Under the pieces are notes generated by a model, which was not told the DNA's origin, did no database searches, and saw only the letters and a program-made list of their open reading frames with translations. From assembly GCF_002409645.1 (NCBI RefSeq), contig NZ_DHNR01000031.1, forward strand, positions 255,974-319,973: a DNA stretch of 64,000 bases, written 5' to 3'. Positions within the stretch are counted from its first letter, which is position 1, and each line of letters opens with the position of its first letter. Shown here one piece after another: positions 17,735 through 26,010 of this stretch. Origin of the DNA: Acetobacter sp. UBA5411. GTDB lineage: Bacteria > Pseudomonadota > Alphaproteobacteria > Acetobacterales > Acetobacteraceae. Both the position numbers and the translations under genes were made by a program.

Positions 17735-18787
17735 ATGAGCGACAAGACGACACTCCCCGGAATTGTTGGAGAACGGGGAGCGGAACAGACTGTCGAAGGG
17801 CATATCACCGCCTGCTGCGCGTCACGCGACAATAGCCATTTCGCATTCGCCACAGGGGAGGGTGATCTGCTGATCGCGCCTCGTGCAACGATCCGCGATA
17901 CGGCGACGTGGACAACCGTTCAGGCGCATGACGGGCCGGTTCTGGGTCTTTCCCCGGATGTGACGGGTTCAGGTTTTCTGTCCGGTGGTGAAGACTGTCG
18001 TCTGAAGCGGACAGTTGGTGCTGCTTCCGAGGAACTGGCGAAAAGTCGTCGCTGGATCGAGCATGTCGCCTGCTGGAGTGACGGTCGCAAGGGAACCATC
18101 GCGTTTGTCTCTGGCAAGGAAGTCCATCTTCGTGACGCGGATGGCACGACCGCTCTACGCACGCTGGAACACCCTTCGACGGTCTCCGGCATTGTGTTCG
18201 ACGCCAAAGGCAAGCGGATTGCTGCCTCCCACTACAATGGCGCGTCCCTGTGGTTCGTGAATTCGAAAGACAGCGCAGCGAAAGTCTATGAGTGGAAAGG
18301 TAGCCATATCGGCATTGCGATCCATCCCGGCGGCGAGGCGCTGATTACGTCCATGCAGGAAAATGATCTGCATGGCTGGCGTCTGTCGGATGGGCACAAC
18401 ATGCGCATGAGCGGCTACCCGACCAAGGTGATGTCGCTGGCCTTCACCAGAAACGGTAAGTGGTTGGCGACCAGCGGGGCGGACAGTGTGATCCTGTGGC
18501 CATTCTTCAATGGTGGTCCGATGGGCAAGCCACCGTCTGAGCTGCCGGGCATTCCGGGCGTGCTGTGCACACGGGTGGCGACCCATCCGCAGCAGGACAT
18601 TGTCGTAGCGGGGTTCGCTGACGGCACGGTTTTGATGATGGATCAGGTGTCCGAGCGTGTGCTGCCGGTCTGTTCCGCCGGAGGCGGCTCCGTCACGGCG
18701 CTGGCTTTCAGTGCGGATGGTTGCATTCTTGGATACGGAACGGAAGACGGGCGCGTTGGTGTCGTGGATCTGACAGCCCCGGAGTGA
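17735..18787 (+). CDS. WD40 repeat protein paired with COG0523 GTPase
   Basis: 350 residues from ATG 17735 (AAGAGG upstream). Several WD40 blades are visible: AHDGPVLGLSPDVTGSGFLSGGEDCRLK, then KVMSLAFTRNGKWLATSGADSVILWPF, and a last blade VTALAFSADGCILGYGTEDGRVGVVDL. There is no signal peptide, so it is cytoplasmic. WD40 propellers are protein-binding scaffolds. Its tight linkage to the CobW-like GTPase suggests a role in metal allocation or target recognition, but this is inference. I cannot name a substrate. A terminator lies 260 bases downstream. Confidence 0.88.
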   Translation: MSDKTTLPGIVGERGAEQTVEGHITACCASRDNSHFAFATGEGDLLIAPRATIRDTATWTTVQAHDGPVLGLSPDVTGSGFLSGGEDCRLKRTVGAASEELAKSRRWIEHVACWSDGRKGTIAFVSGKEVHLRDADGTTALRTLEHPSTVSGIVFDAKGKRIAASHYNGASLWFVNSKDSAAKVYEWKGSHIGIAIHPGGEALITSMQENDLHGWRLSDGHNMRMSGYPTKVMSLAFTRNGKWLATSGADSVILWPFFNGGPMGKPPSELPGIPGVLCTRVATHPQQDIVVAGFADGTVLMMDQVSERVLPVCSAGGGSVTALAFSADGCILGYGTEDGRVGVVDLTAPE

Positions 18788-19046
18788 AAACGGGCCTTGG
18801 TCTGATTGCGGGGACTGACGTGAGAGACCCCGCAGTCATGCCTCGCTGCTTTATCCGCGCGATCGACAGATGTCGCTTTGTTGGCTGGGTGACGGAAGTT
18901 TTTAGAACAAGTTCCAGCGGTTTCTGTTCGGACCGTTGATCTCTGCGATGTGAGAGCATGTGCGCTCCATCGCTCAGAGTCAGCGCGCCCTCAGCGAGGT
19001 GTGCTAACTGATGAAGCTGTCGTGTGAAACCACATCCGGAAATGAC
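18788..19046. other. Untranslated tail after WD40 gene with a strong hairpin
   Basis: No credible gene. A ten-base-pair stem (GATTGCGGGG with CCCCGCAGTC, one G-T pair) lies at 18804-18837 without a T run. The stretch continues to the terminator at 19047-19074, so the WD40 transcript may have a long 3' end, or a small RNA could be encoded here. There is no further evidence. Confidence 0.35.
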
Positions 19047-19074
19047 AAAGGCCACCTTGCGGTGGCCTTTTGTA
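19047..19074 (+). terminator. Rho-independent terminator
   Basis: AAAGGCCACC-TTGC-GGTGGCCTTTTGT is a perfect ten-base-pair stem with a tetraloop and a short T run. It is oriented to end plus-strand transcription from the COG0523/WD40 operon. Its A/T flanks let it also serve the minus-strand tRNA gene. Confidence 0.85.
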
Positions 19075-19099
19075 TCCGCTTGATTTTTCTGAGAAAATC

Positions 19100-19174
19100 T
19101 GGAGCGGGCGATGGGATTCGAACCCACGACCCCAACCTTGGCAAGGTTGTGCTCTACCCCTGAGCTACGCCCGC
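19100..19174 (-). tRNA. tRNA-Gly (anticodon GCC)
   Basis: On the minus strand the cloverleaf reads GCGGGCG acceptor 5' strand, GCTC-AGGGGTA-GAGC D arm, ACAACC-TTGCCAA-GGTTG anticodon arm with anticodon GCC, T arm GTGGGTTCGAATCCCAT, acceptor 3' strand CGCCCGC, discriminator T and an encoded CCA. All stems pair. The 75-base length including CCA is normal. Confidence 0.96.
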
Positions 19175-19293
19175 TTCGTCTGCGATGAGCGGTGATTTAA
19201 AGCAGGTTTCCGCACTGTGCAAGCCCTTCAGCACAGATTTTTCACAAAATTTTCTGCACCGAAACACCAGCAACGGAAGACCCGCAAAAATCC

Positions 19294-19994
19294 TCAGATT
19301 CCGGGAAGTTCGTTAGCCGTCACGACTCTCCAGACTCCGTCGTGACATTCCAGAATCGTCAGCGAAAGATTCTGAATCGAGAAATGCAGCGCTGTATCCG
19401 CGTCAATCTTCAGCGCATGCGCCAGTGCCGCGCGGATGGCCCGCCATGACTTACAACGACCATGTCCCGTTTCGCATGATGCGCAGCAAGTGTGCTCAGC
19501 GTATGTCCGACCCGTTGGCAGACATCGACCATGTTCTCTCCGCCCGGCGGACGTTCTTCGCCTGAAAGCGGCCAGAAATAGTGAGGCTCATGCTCAAGTT
19601 TTTTCGGGAATTCGGCGTGTGGCAGACCCTGCCATTCGCCCAGTTCCTGCTCAAGAAACCCCGGTTCGACCGTCAGGGGACGTTCGCCATAACCCGCATT
19701 CTGGATGGCTTGCGCCGTGCGCTGGGTGCGGGACAAGGGTGTTACAAACCAGAGCGCATCGGAAGGCAGGCGTCGGGCCAGCGCCTCATACATTGGCTGC
19801 TGCGCCACGAGACTTTCCGGGCAGAGCGGAACATCCATCGTGCCATACATCATGGCGCGGGCATTCTGTTCCACGAGAGCGTGACGGATCAGCCAGAAGC
19901 GGGTGACGCCTTTTTCAAGCCGGGGCGCGTCGAGAAAATTGCCCTGATTTTTCTGCTCTTCAGGGCATGCGTCCAGGACGGCTGAAGCCATCAT
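19294..19994 (-). pseudogene. Histidine phosphatase (phosphoglycerate-mutase superfamily) with a one-base frameshift
   Basis: The N-terminal frame (19994 to 19410) has FWLIRHALVEQNARAM (phosphohistidine RH motif), TPLSRTQRTAQAI and VVVSHGGP, then runs into a premature stop. Adding one base in the CCC run at 19440-19442 restores a normal family end: SHGGAIRAALAHAL, then a FSIQNLSLTILE-type strand and a natural stop at 19294. The full protein would be about 233 residues. The second SHGG histidine lies just before the break, so the truncated form keeps both catalytic histidines but loses the last helices. The start overlaps the upstream PLP-enzyme stop by four bases. Either a true inactivating mutation or a sequencing error in a short homopolymer. 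Confidence 0.85.
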
Positions 19995-22168
19995 TTTTCT
20001 CCATTCTGTTGTGACAGGCTGCGCGCCGGAGCCGGAACGGACAGGGTGGCGGGCGCGTAGGTCGGCAGCGGGTCATAGCGCGCAATCCGTTCCCAGTGAT
20101 GACAAATCAGGGAAATTTTTGCGAGAATCATGCGGGCATCGGCAATTTCCCGCGCCAGTCGGACTTCCGTGCTCAGATTGGCGTGAATCGGCTCGCCGGA
20201 TACAAGGCGGGCTCCAGCTGAAATTCTCAGGGCGCCAGCCTTTTCACCACCCAGCGCCGTGCTGGGCACCCCGACTGGCTGGCCGATGTGACAGAGCAGG
20301 CCAGCCACTTCGCTTTCACGCTCCAGTTCATCAGGACCGAAAACAGGTCTGAGGTCAGCGTTCAGCCAATGATAGAGCTGGCGGGCCTTTTCAAGCTCAA
20401 GCGGAATGAACTCATCTGCTGCGCCCTGACCCGGAGCACGGGCCAGAAAACTCAGGATAGTGGTCATGTCATCCCACGAGTCCGGCAGGGAAGCCCGCAC
20501 GGGAATCGGTGCCTCCAGCAGCAGCACGTCGGGACACTGCGCCATGGCTTCTCTGACGCCGGACAGGAAACGCTCAAGACGCCAGCGCACTTCCAGCGAC
20601 GGAATACTGGTCAGCGCTTCCATTTCGGCCAGAGCTGCAGCCCAGCGCAGAATAAGGCCGTGATTCACCACGTCCGAGAGACCTCGGGTGGCCTTGCATT
20701 CAGGCCATTCGCCGCAGCCTGCATAGGCTTTCAGACCGATAGGGAGAGGATCGTGATCGAGACGCGTTCTCCATTCTTCAGGCAGCAACAGTGCGCCGCA
20801 GAAGGGCGGTCCCGTGAAGAATTTTGATCCTGTGATCATCACGGCGCGTCCGGCCTGAATCCAGCCGCCGATCCGTGACGGCATCAGACGGGCCTGACAG
20901 GCATCCACGACAATGTCGCAATCCTGTCTAAACTCACGAGAGAAAGTCTCCAGCACCGTTTCATTGGGAGCCAGAAGCCCAGTCTTGGACAGGTCCAGTT
21001 GATGCAGCAGCACATGACGACCTGCCCGAATCGCCCGCTCCATATGGGCCCGGCATTCTTGCGTCAGAATGGCTTCATCCACTTCGCTTCCGTCCGGAGT
21101 CCGCAGGCGGACGTCCTCGACGGCATCTTCAGCGATTGGCCCGAAGCCTTCGATGGACTGACCACGCGGAACATGCGGACTGCGGGCCGTATCGGCTGCA
21201 AAATGCCGACCGGCCGCAGCCAGAGGAACGCCTCGTCCGGTTTCTTCCGGCGCAATGAGAATATTGGTGACCGGTTTTCGCGCCGGATTCATTTCCGCGA
21301 TGGCCAGCGCGGCCAGTTCGCAGTCGGTCCCGGAGGGCGCGAGGATGACGCGCTGGCCATCGGGCAGGCCATAATACTGCGCCAGCCTGTGGCGCACGTT
21401 CCCGGCAGCTTCAAGAAGCATTGAATGGCTACAATCGTATAGCAACGCCCGTTGCAGCCGAATCCGGACTTGCTCTGCTGCGGCAAAACCGCGTTCTGAA
21501 ACGGAGGAGGCTGTGGATGAGGCGAAAGTCGCGGCCCAGGGACGTGGCCGATGCGAACAGCCGTAATGGTTGAGGCCATTGCGGGGATCAAGCTGGAGTC
21601 GCGCGTCCCCTCCGGCCGCCATCAGCACTTCCAGCGGTCCGATGAGGGGCCATGTCTTGGTCAGCCATGAGTAAAGTGATTCAAAAAGTGGGAGAGAGGG
21701 TGTCGCAGAACGTGTCTTCTCTGATGGGAGGTAGGTTTTCAGCGTTTCCCATATTTCCATGAGAGTGGCCGGGGAGGGCGGCTGGCCACCCCCCATAAGA
21801 CTGACCCAGGTCGGAGGCGAAGCACTTTTTCCTGCCCCTTCATCAAGAGCCTCGAACAGCGCCGCTGTTCGGGCTGCGGCAAAACTGGCTTTCAGCAGGA
21901 GCGGGACAGAAGGCTGCGTTTCTTCCCTGCACTGAATGTCTTCAAAAAGAAGAGCCAGTTCCAGGCCGTGACGGATGATCCACGCCGGTCCCGTCCGGAG
22001 AGTTCTGTCCGGAAAGGTGAGGCGCATTCGGTCTGGTGTGTTTCCGCTGATCTCGAAGAAGGAAGTGCAATTTCCTGCCACAATTTCGACGCACGTTTCT
22101 TCCGCCACACAACGAAGATCTGGTCGTTTAAGGAAATCAAATACTGCGATGGCGGACGAGCGTGCCAA
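19991..22168 (-). CDS. PLP-dependent fold-type-I enzyme of unknown function
   Basis: 725 residues. Residues 1 to about 210 match nothing I recognise. From about residue 225 the protein looks like a PLP-dependent transferase: phosphate-loop-like APSGTDCELAALA (near 280), Asp422 in IVVDACQAR placed to hold the pyridine nitrogen, and the probable Schiff-base Lys449 in MITGSKFFTGPPFCGALLLP. The C-terminal part has a 1-2 helix and sheet typical of the small domain. No signal peptide. It overlaps by ATGA with the frameshifted phosphatase, so the two were one operon. Enzyme class is well supported by motif spacing; substrate is unknown. It is divergent from the rhamnose operon, which may or may not be meaningful. 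Confidence 0.75.
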   Translation of the reverse strand: MARSSAIAVFDFLKRPDLRCVAEETCVEIVAGNCTSFFEISGNTPDRMRLTFPDRTLRTGPAWIIRHGLELALLFEDIQCREETQPSVPLLLKASFAAARTAALFEALDEGAGKSASPPTWVSLMGGGQPPSPATLMEIWETLKTYLPSEKTRSATPSLPLFESLYSWLTKTWPLIGPLEVLMAAGGDARLQLDPRNGLNHYGCSHRPRPWAATFASSTASSVSERGFAAAEQVRIRLQRALLYDCSHSMLLEAAGNVRHRLAQYYGLPDGQRVILAPSGTDCELAALAIAEMNPARKPVTNILIAPEETGRGVPLAAAGRHFAADTARSPHVPRGQSIEGFGPIAEDAVEDVRLRTPDGSEVDEAILTQECRAHMERAIRAGRHVLLHQLDLSKTGLLAPNETVLETFSREFRQDCDIVVDACQARLMPSRIGGWIQAGRAVMITGSKFFTGPPFCGALLLPEEWRTRLDHDPLPIGLKAYAGCGEWPECKATRGLSDVVNHGLILRWAAALAEMEALTSIPSLEVRWRLERFLSGVREAMAQCPDVLLLEAPIPVRASLPDSWDDMTTILSFLARAPGQGAADEFIPLELEKARQLYHWLNADLRPVFGPDELERESEVAGLLCHIGQPVGVPSTALGGEKAGALRISAGARLVSGEPIHANLSTEVRLAREIADARMILAKISLICHHWERIARYDPLPTYAPATLSVPAPARSLSQQNGEK

Positions 22169-22345
22169 TATGAGAGCATCCTGTTGCCGTTAAATGAACA
22201 TCAAGAGTGCCATAACTATGGTTAATCCGATACTCAGACGTATTGTATGTTGTAACAGATGCGTGACGTGTCGTGCTGGCAGTACCGGCCAGCCTTCGCT
22301 ATAGGTTGTAGTGCCCCTGTAAGGCACTCGAAACGGGATGATTTG

Positions 22346-23404
22346 ATGCGTATTCTTCTCACTGGCGGATGTGGCTTTATCGGGTCCGCTGTCGTGCGCC
22401 ATATTATCGGCGCTACCGAACATTCGGTACTCAATGTGGACTGCATGACTTACGCTGCGTCACCGGAAACGGTGGCGGCTGTCGCTTCGTCAGATCGCTA
22501 TCAGTTCGCTCAGGTCAACATTACCGATGGCCCGGCGCTGGCGAAGCTGTTCGAGGACTTCCGTCCCGACGCTGTCATGCATCTGGCTGCTGAAAGCCAT
22601 GTGGACCGCTCCATCGACGGTCCCGGCGTATTCATCCAGACCAACGTGGTCGGAACCTATACGCTGCTCGAAGCAGCGCGTGGTTACTGGCAGACGCTGG
22701 ATGAGACGGCCCGCAAGGCTTTCCGCTTCCACCATATCTCCACTGACGAAGTCTTTGGTGCGCTGGAACTGGATGATCCTCCGTTCACCGAGACCACACC
22801 CTACGATCCGCGCAGCCCGTATTCCGCCTCCAAGGCGTCGTCTGATCATCTGGTTCGCGCCTGGTATCACACCTATGGTCTGCCGACCTTCGTGACCAAC
22901 ACGACCAACAATTACGGCATTTGGCACTTCCCGGAAAAGCTGATCCCGTTGGTGACAATCAACGCCATCGAGGGCAAGGAGTTGCCGGTTTACGGCAAGG
23001 GCGAGAACGTTCGTGACTGGCTGTTCGTGGAAGATCACGCGGAAGCGCTGGTCAAGGCTGTCGAAGTCGGCAAGCCGGGCGAGACCTACGCCATTGGCGC
23101 CCGTCAGCCGCGCACGAACCTTGAAGTCGTGAAAACAATCTGCGCCGTTCTGGATGAGCTCGTCCCCGATCCGGCAGGACCGCGTGAACGCCTCATCCGC
23201 TTCGTCACCGATCGTCCCGGACACGATTTCAAATACGAAATCGATCCGACGCATGCGGAGACCGAACTGGGCTGGAAAGCGAAGCACAACTTCGAATCCG
23301 GTATCCGTCGTACCATCCAGTGGTATCTCGACAACCGTGACTGGTGGGAAGCGATTCGTTCGCGTCGTTACACCGGCGAACGTCTCGGTCAGGCCAAGAA
23401 ATAA
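22346..23404 (+). CDS. rmlB: dTDP-glucose 4,6-dehydratase
   Basis: 352 residues from ATG 22346 (MRILLTGGCGFIGSAVVRHI). The Rossmann motif GGCGFIGS is at residues 7-14. AAESHVDRSIDGP is a hallmark of this enzyme, the SDR catalytic YSASK begins near residue 158, and NTTNNYGIWHFPEKLIPL and GKGENVRDWLFVEDH follow. It makes dTDP-4-keto-6-deoxyglucose, the second step to dTDP-L-rhamnose, in the cytoplasm. It is the first gene of rmlBACD. The open frame extends upstream to 22259, but homology and an ACGGGA before 22346 favour the latter. Confidence 0.97.
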   Translation: MRILLTGGCGFIGSAVVRHIIGATEHSVLNVDCMTYAASPETVAAVASSDRYQFAQVNITDGPALAKLFEDFRPDAVMHLAAESHVDRSIDGPGVFIQTNVVGTYTLLEAARGYWQTLDETARKAFRFHHISTDEVFGALELDDPPFTETTPYDPRSPYSASKASSDHLVRAWYHTYGLPTFVTNTTNNYGIWHFPEKLIPLVTINAIEGKELPVYGKGENVRDWLFVEDHAEALVKAVEVGKPGETYAIGARQPRTNLEVVKTICAVLDELVPDPAGPRERLIRFVTDRPGHDFKYEIDPTHAETELGWKAKHNFESGIRRTIQWYLDNRDWWEAIRSRRYTGERLGQAKK

Positions 23405-23424
23405 CCCTCCGGAAGCGCATAATC

Positions 23425-24327
23425 ATGAGTAAAGCACCACCCGTCGAGACCAACATGAAGGGTATTCTGTTGGCCGGAGGTTCAGGCACGCGCCTGTATC
23501 CGATGACACTCGCCGCCAGCAAGCAGCTGCTGCCGGTCTACGACAAACCGATGATCTATTACCCGCTGACGACGCTCATGCTCGCCGGTATCCGGGATAT
23601 CATGATCATTTCCACGCCCGCCGATCTGCCGCAGTTCAAACGTCTGCTCGGCGACGGCTCGCAGTTTGGCGTTCGCTTCGAATATCGTGAGCAGCCGACT
23701 CCGGATGGCATCGCACAGGCTTTCCTGATCGCGGGTGAGTGGCTGAAAGGCAGCCCCTGCGCTCTCGTCCTCGGTGATAACCTGATCTTTGCCGATCACC
23801 TGTCCGCCCTGCTGCGGGAGGCCGGAAAGATTGAAAAAGGTGCAACCGTCTTCGCCTATCAGGTCCGTGATCCGGAACGTTATGGCGTGGTCAGCTTTGA
23901 TGAAACCGGCAAGGCTCTTTCTGTTGAGGAAAAGCCTGCCGAGCCGAAATCGAACTGGGCGATCACCGGTCTCTATTTCTACGATGACCGCGTGTATGAC
24001 TTTGCCCGCAAGGTGAAGCCGTCCGCTCGTGGCGAGCTGGAAATCACCGACCTCAACCGTTTCTACCTTGAGGAAGGCACGCTGCGGGTCGACCGTCTGG
24101 GTCGCGGCTGTGCGTGGCTGGACGCCGGGCTGCCGGAAAGCCTCATGCAGGCCGGACAGTTCGTCCACACCATTCAGGCACGTCAGGGCATGCTTGTCGG
24201 CTCGCCGGGCGAAGTGGCGTTCCGTATGGGCTATATCGATGCGGACCAGCTTCGCACCCACGCAGCGAAAATGGGCAAGACCGAACTTGGTCGTCTGCTG
24301 AAGGAACTGGCCGACCACGGTCAGTAA
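23425..24327 (+). CDS. rmlA: Glucose-1-phosphate thymidylyltransferase
   Basis: 300 residues from ATG 23425 (CGGAAG upstream); an internal ATG at 23455 begins the conserved domain. The nucleotidyltransferase signature MKGILLAGGSGTRLYPMT is followed by SKQLLPVYDKPMIYYPLTTLM, LVLGDNLIF, YGVVSFDETGKALSVEEKP and AWLDAGLPESLMQAGQFV. It joins dTTP and glucose-1-phosphate to give dTDP-glucose and is normally feedback-inhibited by dTDP-rhamnose. It begins 20 bases after rmlB and is in the same operon. Confidence 0.97.
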   Translation: MSKAPPVETNMKGILLAGGSGTRLYPMTLAASKQLLPVYDKPMIYYPLTTLMLAGIRDIMIISTPADLPQFKRLLGDGSQFGVRFEYREQPTPDGIAQAFLIAGEWLKGSPCALVLGDNLIFADHLSALLREAGKIEKGATVFAYQVRDPERYGVVSFDETGKALSVEEKPAEPKSNWAITGLYFYDDRVYDFARKVKPSARGELEITDLNRFYLEEGTLRVDRLGRGCAWLDAGLPESLMQAGQFVHTIQARQGMLVGSPGEVAFRMGYIDADQLRTHAAKMGKTELGRLLKELADHGQ

Positions 24328-24339
24328 GACTGAATTCCT

Positions 24340-24374
24340 ATGTCCCCCTTGTCCGACAGACGGACAGGGGGGAA
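24340..24374 (+). other. Hairpin between rmlA and rmlC
   Basis: CCCCCTTGTCCG and CGGACAGGGGG pair with one bulged base around a five-base loop, 16 bases after rmlA. A T run does not follow directly (CTGTTTTTT comes about 50 bases later). It may stabilise the rmlBA messenger or attenuate rmlCD. The role is not certain. Confidence 0.45.
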
Positions 24375-24444
24375 GGGTTCACCGCTGCGGCACCATACCT
24401 GTTGCAAGGGGCCGTCATGGCCTGTTTTTTATGGAGTAGAGTCT

Positions 24445-25005
24445 ATGAAGGTCGAGCGTCTGGCTATCCCTGACGTCATTCTCGTCACCCCGCCGCGATT
24501 CTCTGACAATCGCGGGTTCTTCTCCGAAACCTATAATATCGACCGCATGAAGGATGCCGGGATCACGCTTCCGTTCGTGCAGGATAACCAGAGCCTGTCG
24601 CGCCAGAAAGGCGTCGTGCGTGGTCTGCACTGTCAGCTCGACCCGCACGCACAGGGTAAGCTCGTGCGCTGCACCAAGGGCGCGATCTGGGATGTCGCCA
24701 TCGACGCCCGCACAGGCTCCCCGACCTATGGCAAATGGGTTGCCGCTGAGCTGTCCGAGGAAAACTGGTCACAGCTCTGGATTCCGCCCGGCTTCCTGCA
24801 CGGCTTCTGCACTCTGACGGAAAATGCGGAAGTGCAGTACAAATGCACTGGCCTGTATGACAAGGCGTCTGAGCGTGCGGTGATCTGGAACAGCAAGGAA
24901 CTGGCGATCGACTGGCCCATCAAGCCGGAAGAAGCCGTGCTGTCCGACAAGGATCTGGAAGCTCCCGAGTTTTCCGCAGCCAAAGGGTGGTTCGAATACA
25001 AATGA
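24445..25005 (+). CDS. rmlC: dTDP-4-dehydrorhamnose 3,5-epimerase
   Basis: 186 residues from ATG 24445 with GGAG eight bases upstream. The RmlC cupin motifs are present: PPRFSDNRGFFSETYN, QDNQSLSRQKGVVRGLHCQ (catalytic His62 in LHCQ), KLVRCTKGAIWDVAIDARTGSPTYGKW, and LWIPPGFLHGFCTLTENAEVQYKCT. It epimerises C3 and C5 of the 4-keto sugar. The 117-base gap from rmlA holds the hairpin noted separately. It overlaps rmlD by four bases. Confidence 0.97.
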   Translation: MKVERLAIPDVILVTPPRFSDNRGFFSETYNIDRMKDAGITLPFVQDNQSLSRQKGVVRGLHCQLDPHAQGKLVRCTKGAIWDVAIDARTGSPTYGKWVAAELSEENWSQLWIPPGFLHGFCTLTENAEVQYKCTGLYDKASERAVIWNSKELAIDWPIKPEEAVLSDKDLEAPEFSAAKGWFEYK

Positions 25006-25907
25006 CCGACACCTCAAGCAAAGGTCCGATCCTCGTTACGGGTGGTAACGGACAGCTCGCGACCTCTCTGGCCAATCTTGGTGGTCCACGTATTGATCGC
25101 GTGGGACGCCCCGAGTTCGATTTCGCCAAGCCGGAAACCATCGAAGCCGTGCTCGACGCGCACAAGCCTGTTGCTGTGGTGAACGCTGCTGCATGGACGG
25201 CTGTTGACCTCGCCGAGACGGAAGTCGCCGGTGCGGAAGCCGCCAACTGCACGGGACCGGCTCTGCTGGCCGCAGCCTGCGCCAAGCGCAACATTCCCTT
25301 CATTCATGTTTCCACGGACTATGTGTTTTCTGGCGACAAGGGTTCTCCATATCTGGAGAGTGACCCGGTTTCCCCGGAAACGGTCTATGGGCGCACGAAG
25401 GCCGAGGGTGAGCAGAAGGTTCTGGCGGCTGATCCGAAAGCCATCATCCTGCGCACTTCATGGGTTTATTCTGCCCACGGCAAGAACTTCGTTCGCACGA
25501 TGATCAATGCCGGTGCAAAGAATCCGGCACTGAAAGTCGTTGGCGATCAGCGCGGCAATCCGACCAGCTCGGATGATCTGGCTGCTGCGATCCTGTCCAT
25601 CATTGCGCTTATCGAACGTGATGGCTGGAAAGATCAGTATGCCGGGATCTATCACGCCTGCGGAACGGGCGAAGCCACGTGGCACGAACTGGCTGTGGCG
25701 GCGCTGGAAAACGCTGCGCGGCATGGTCAGAAAATGCCGGAAGTTGCGGCCATCCGCACTGAAGACTGGCCGACACCCGCCAAACGTCCTGCGGATTCAC
25801 GTATGGACAACAGCAAGCTGAATACCGTGTTCGGCGTGAAGATGCCGGACTGGCGTCAGAGCGTTACGCGCACGGTGGATACGCTGTTTTCGCAGACTCC
25901 GGCCTGA
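25002..25907 (+). CDS. rmlD: dTDP-4-dehydrorhamnose reductase
   Basis: 301 residues from ATG 25002, which overlaps the rmlC stop as ATGA. NAD(P)-binding ILVTGGNGQLATSL is followed by VVNAAAWTAVDLAETE, STDYVFSGDKGSPY and YGRTKAEGEQ (catalytic Tyr/Lys near residue 130), then RTSWVYSAHGKNFVRTM. It performs the last reduction to dTDP-L-rhamnose. It is the last gene of rmlBACD; a perfect terminator begins 28 bases later. Confidence 0.97.
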   Translation: MTDTSSKGPILVTGGNGQLATSLANLGGPRIDRVGRPEFDFAKPETIEAVLDAHKPVAVVNAAAWTAVDLAETEVAGAEAANCTGPALLAAACAKRNIPFIHVSTDYVFSGDKGSPYLESDPVSPETVYGRTKAEGEQKVLAADPKAIILRTSWVYSAHGKNFVRTMINAGAKNPALKVVGDQRGNPTSSDDLAAAILSIIALIERDGWKDQYAGIYHACGTGEATWHELAVAALENAARHGQKMPEVAAIRTEDWPTPAKRPADSRMDNSKLNTVFGVKMPDWRQSVTRTVDTLFSQTPA

Positions 25908-25933
25908 AACATCCTGCTTTATTAGTTGTTTAA

Positions 25934-25972
25934 CGCCGGTCACTGAAAAAGCCTGACAGTGACCGGTTTTTG
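25934..25972 (+). terminator. Terminator of rmlBACD
   Basis: CCGGTCACTG and CAGTGACCGG form a perfect ten-base-pair stem around an 11-base loop, followed by TTTTTGT. Confidence 0.92.
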
Positions 25973-26010
25973 TCTGGTTCTCCGGAGCTGGAAATGATCC
26001 GGAAGTCTTC

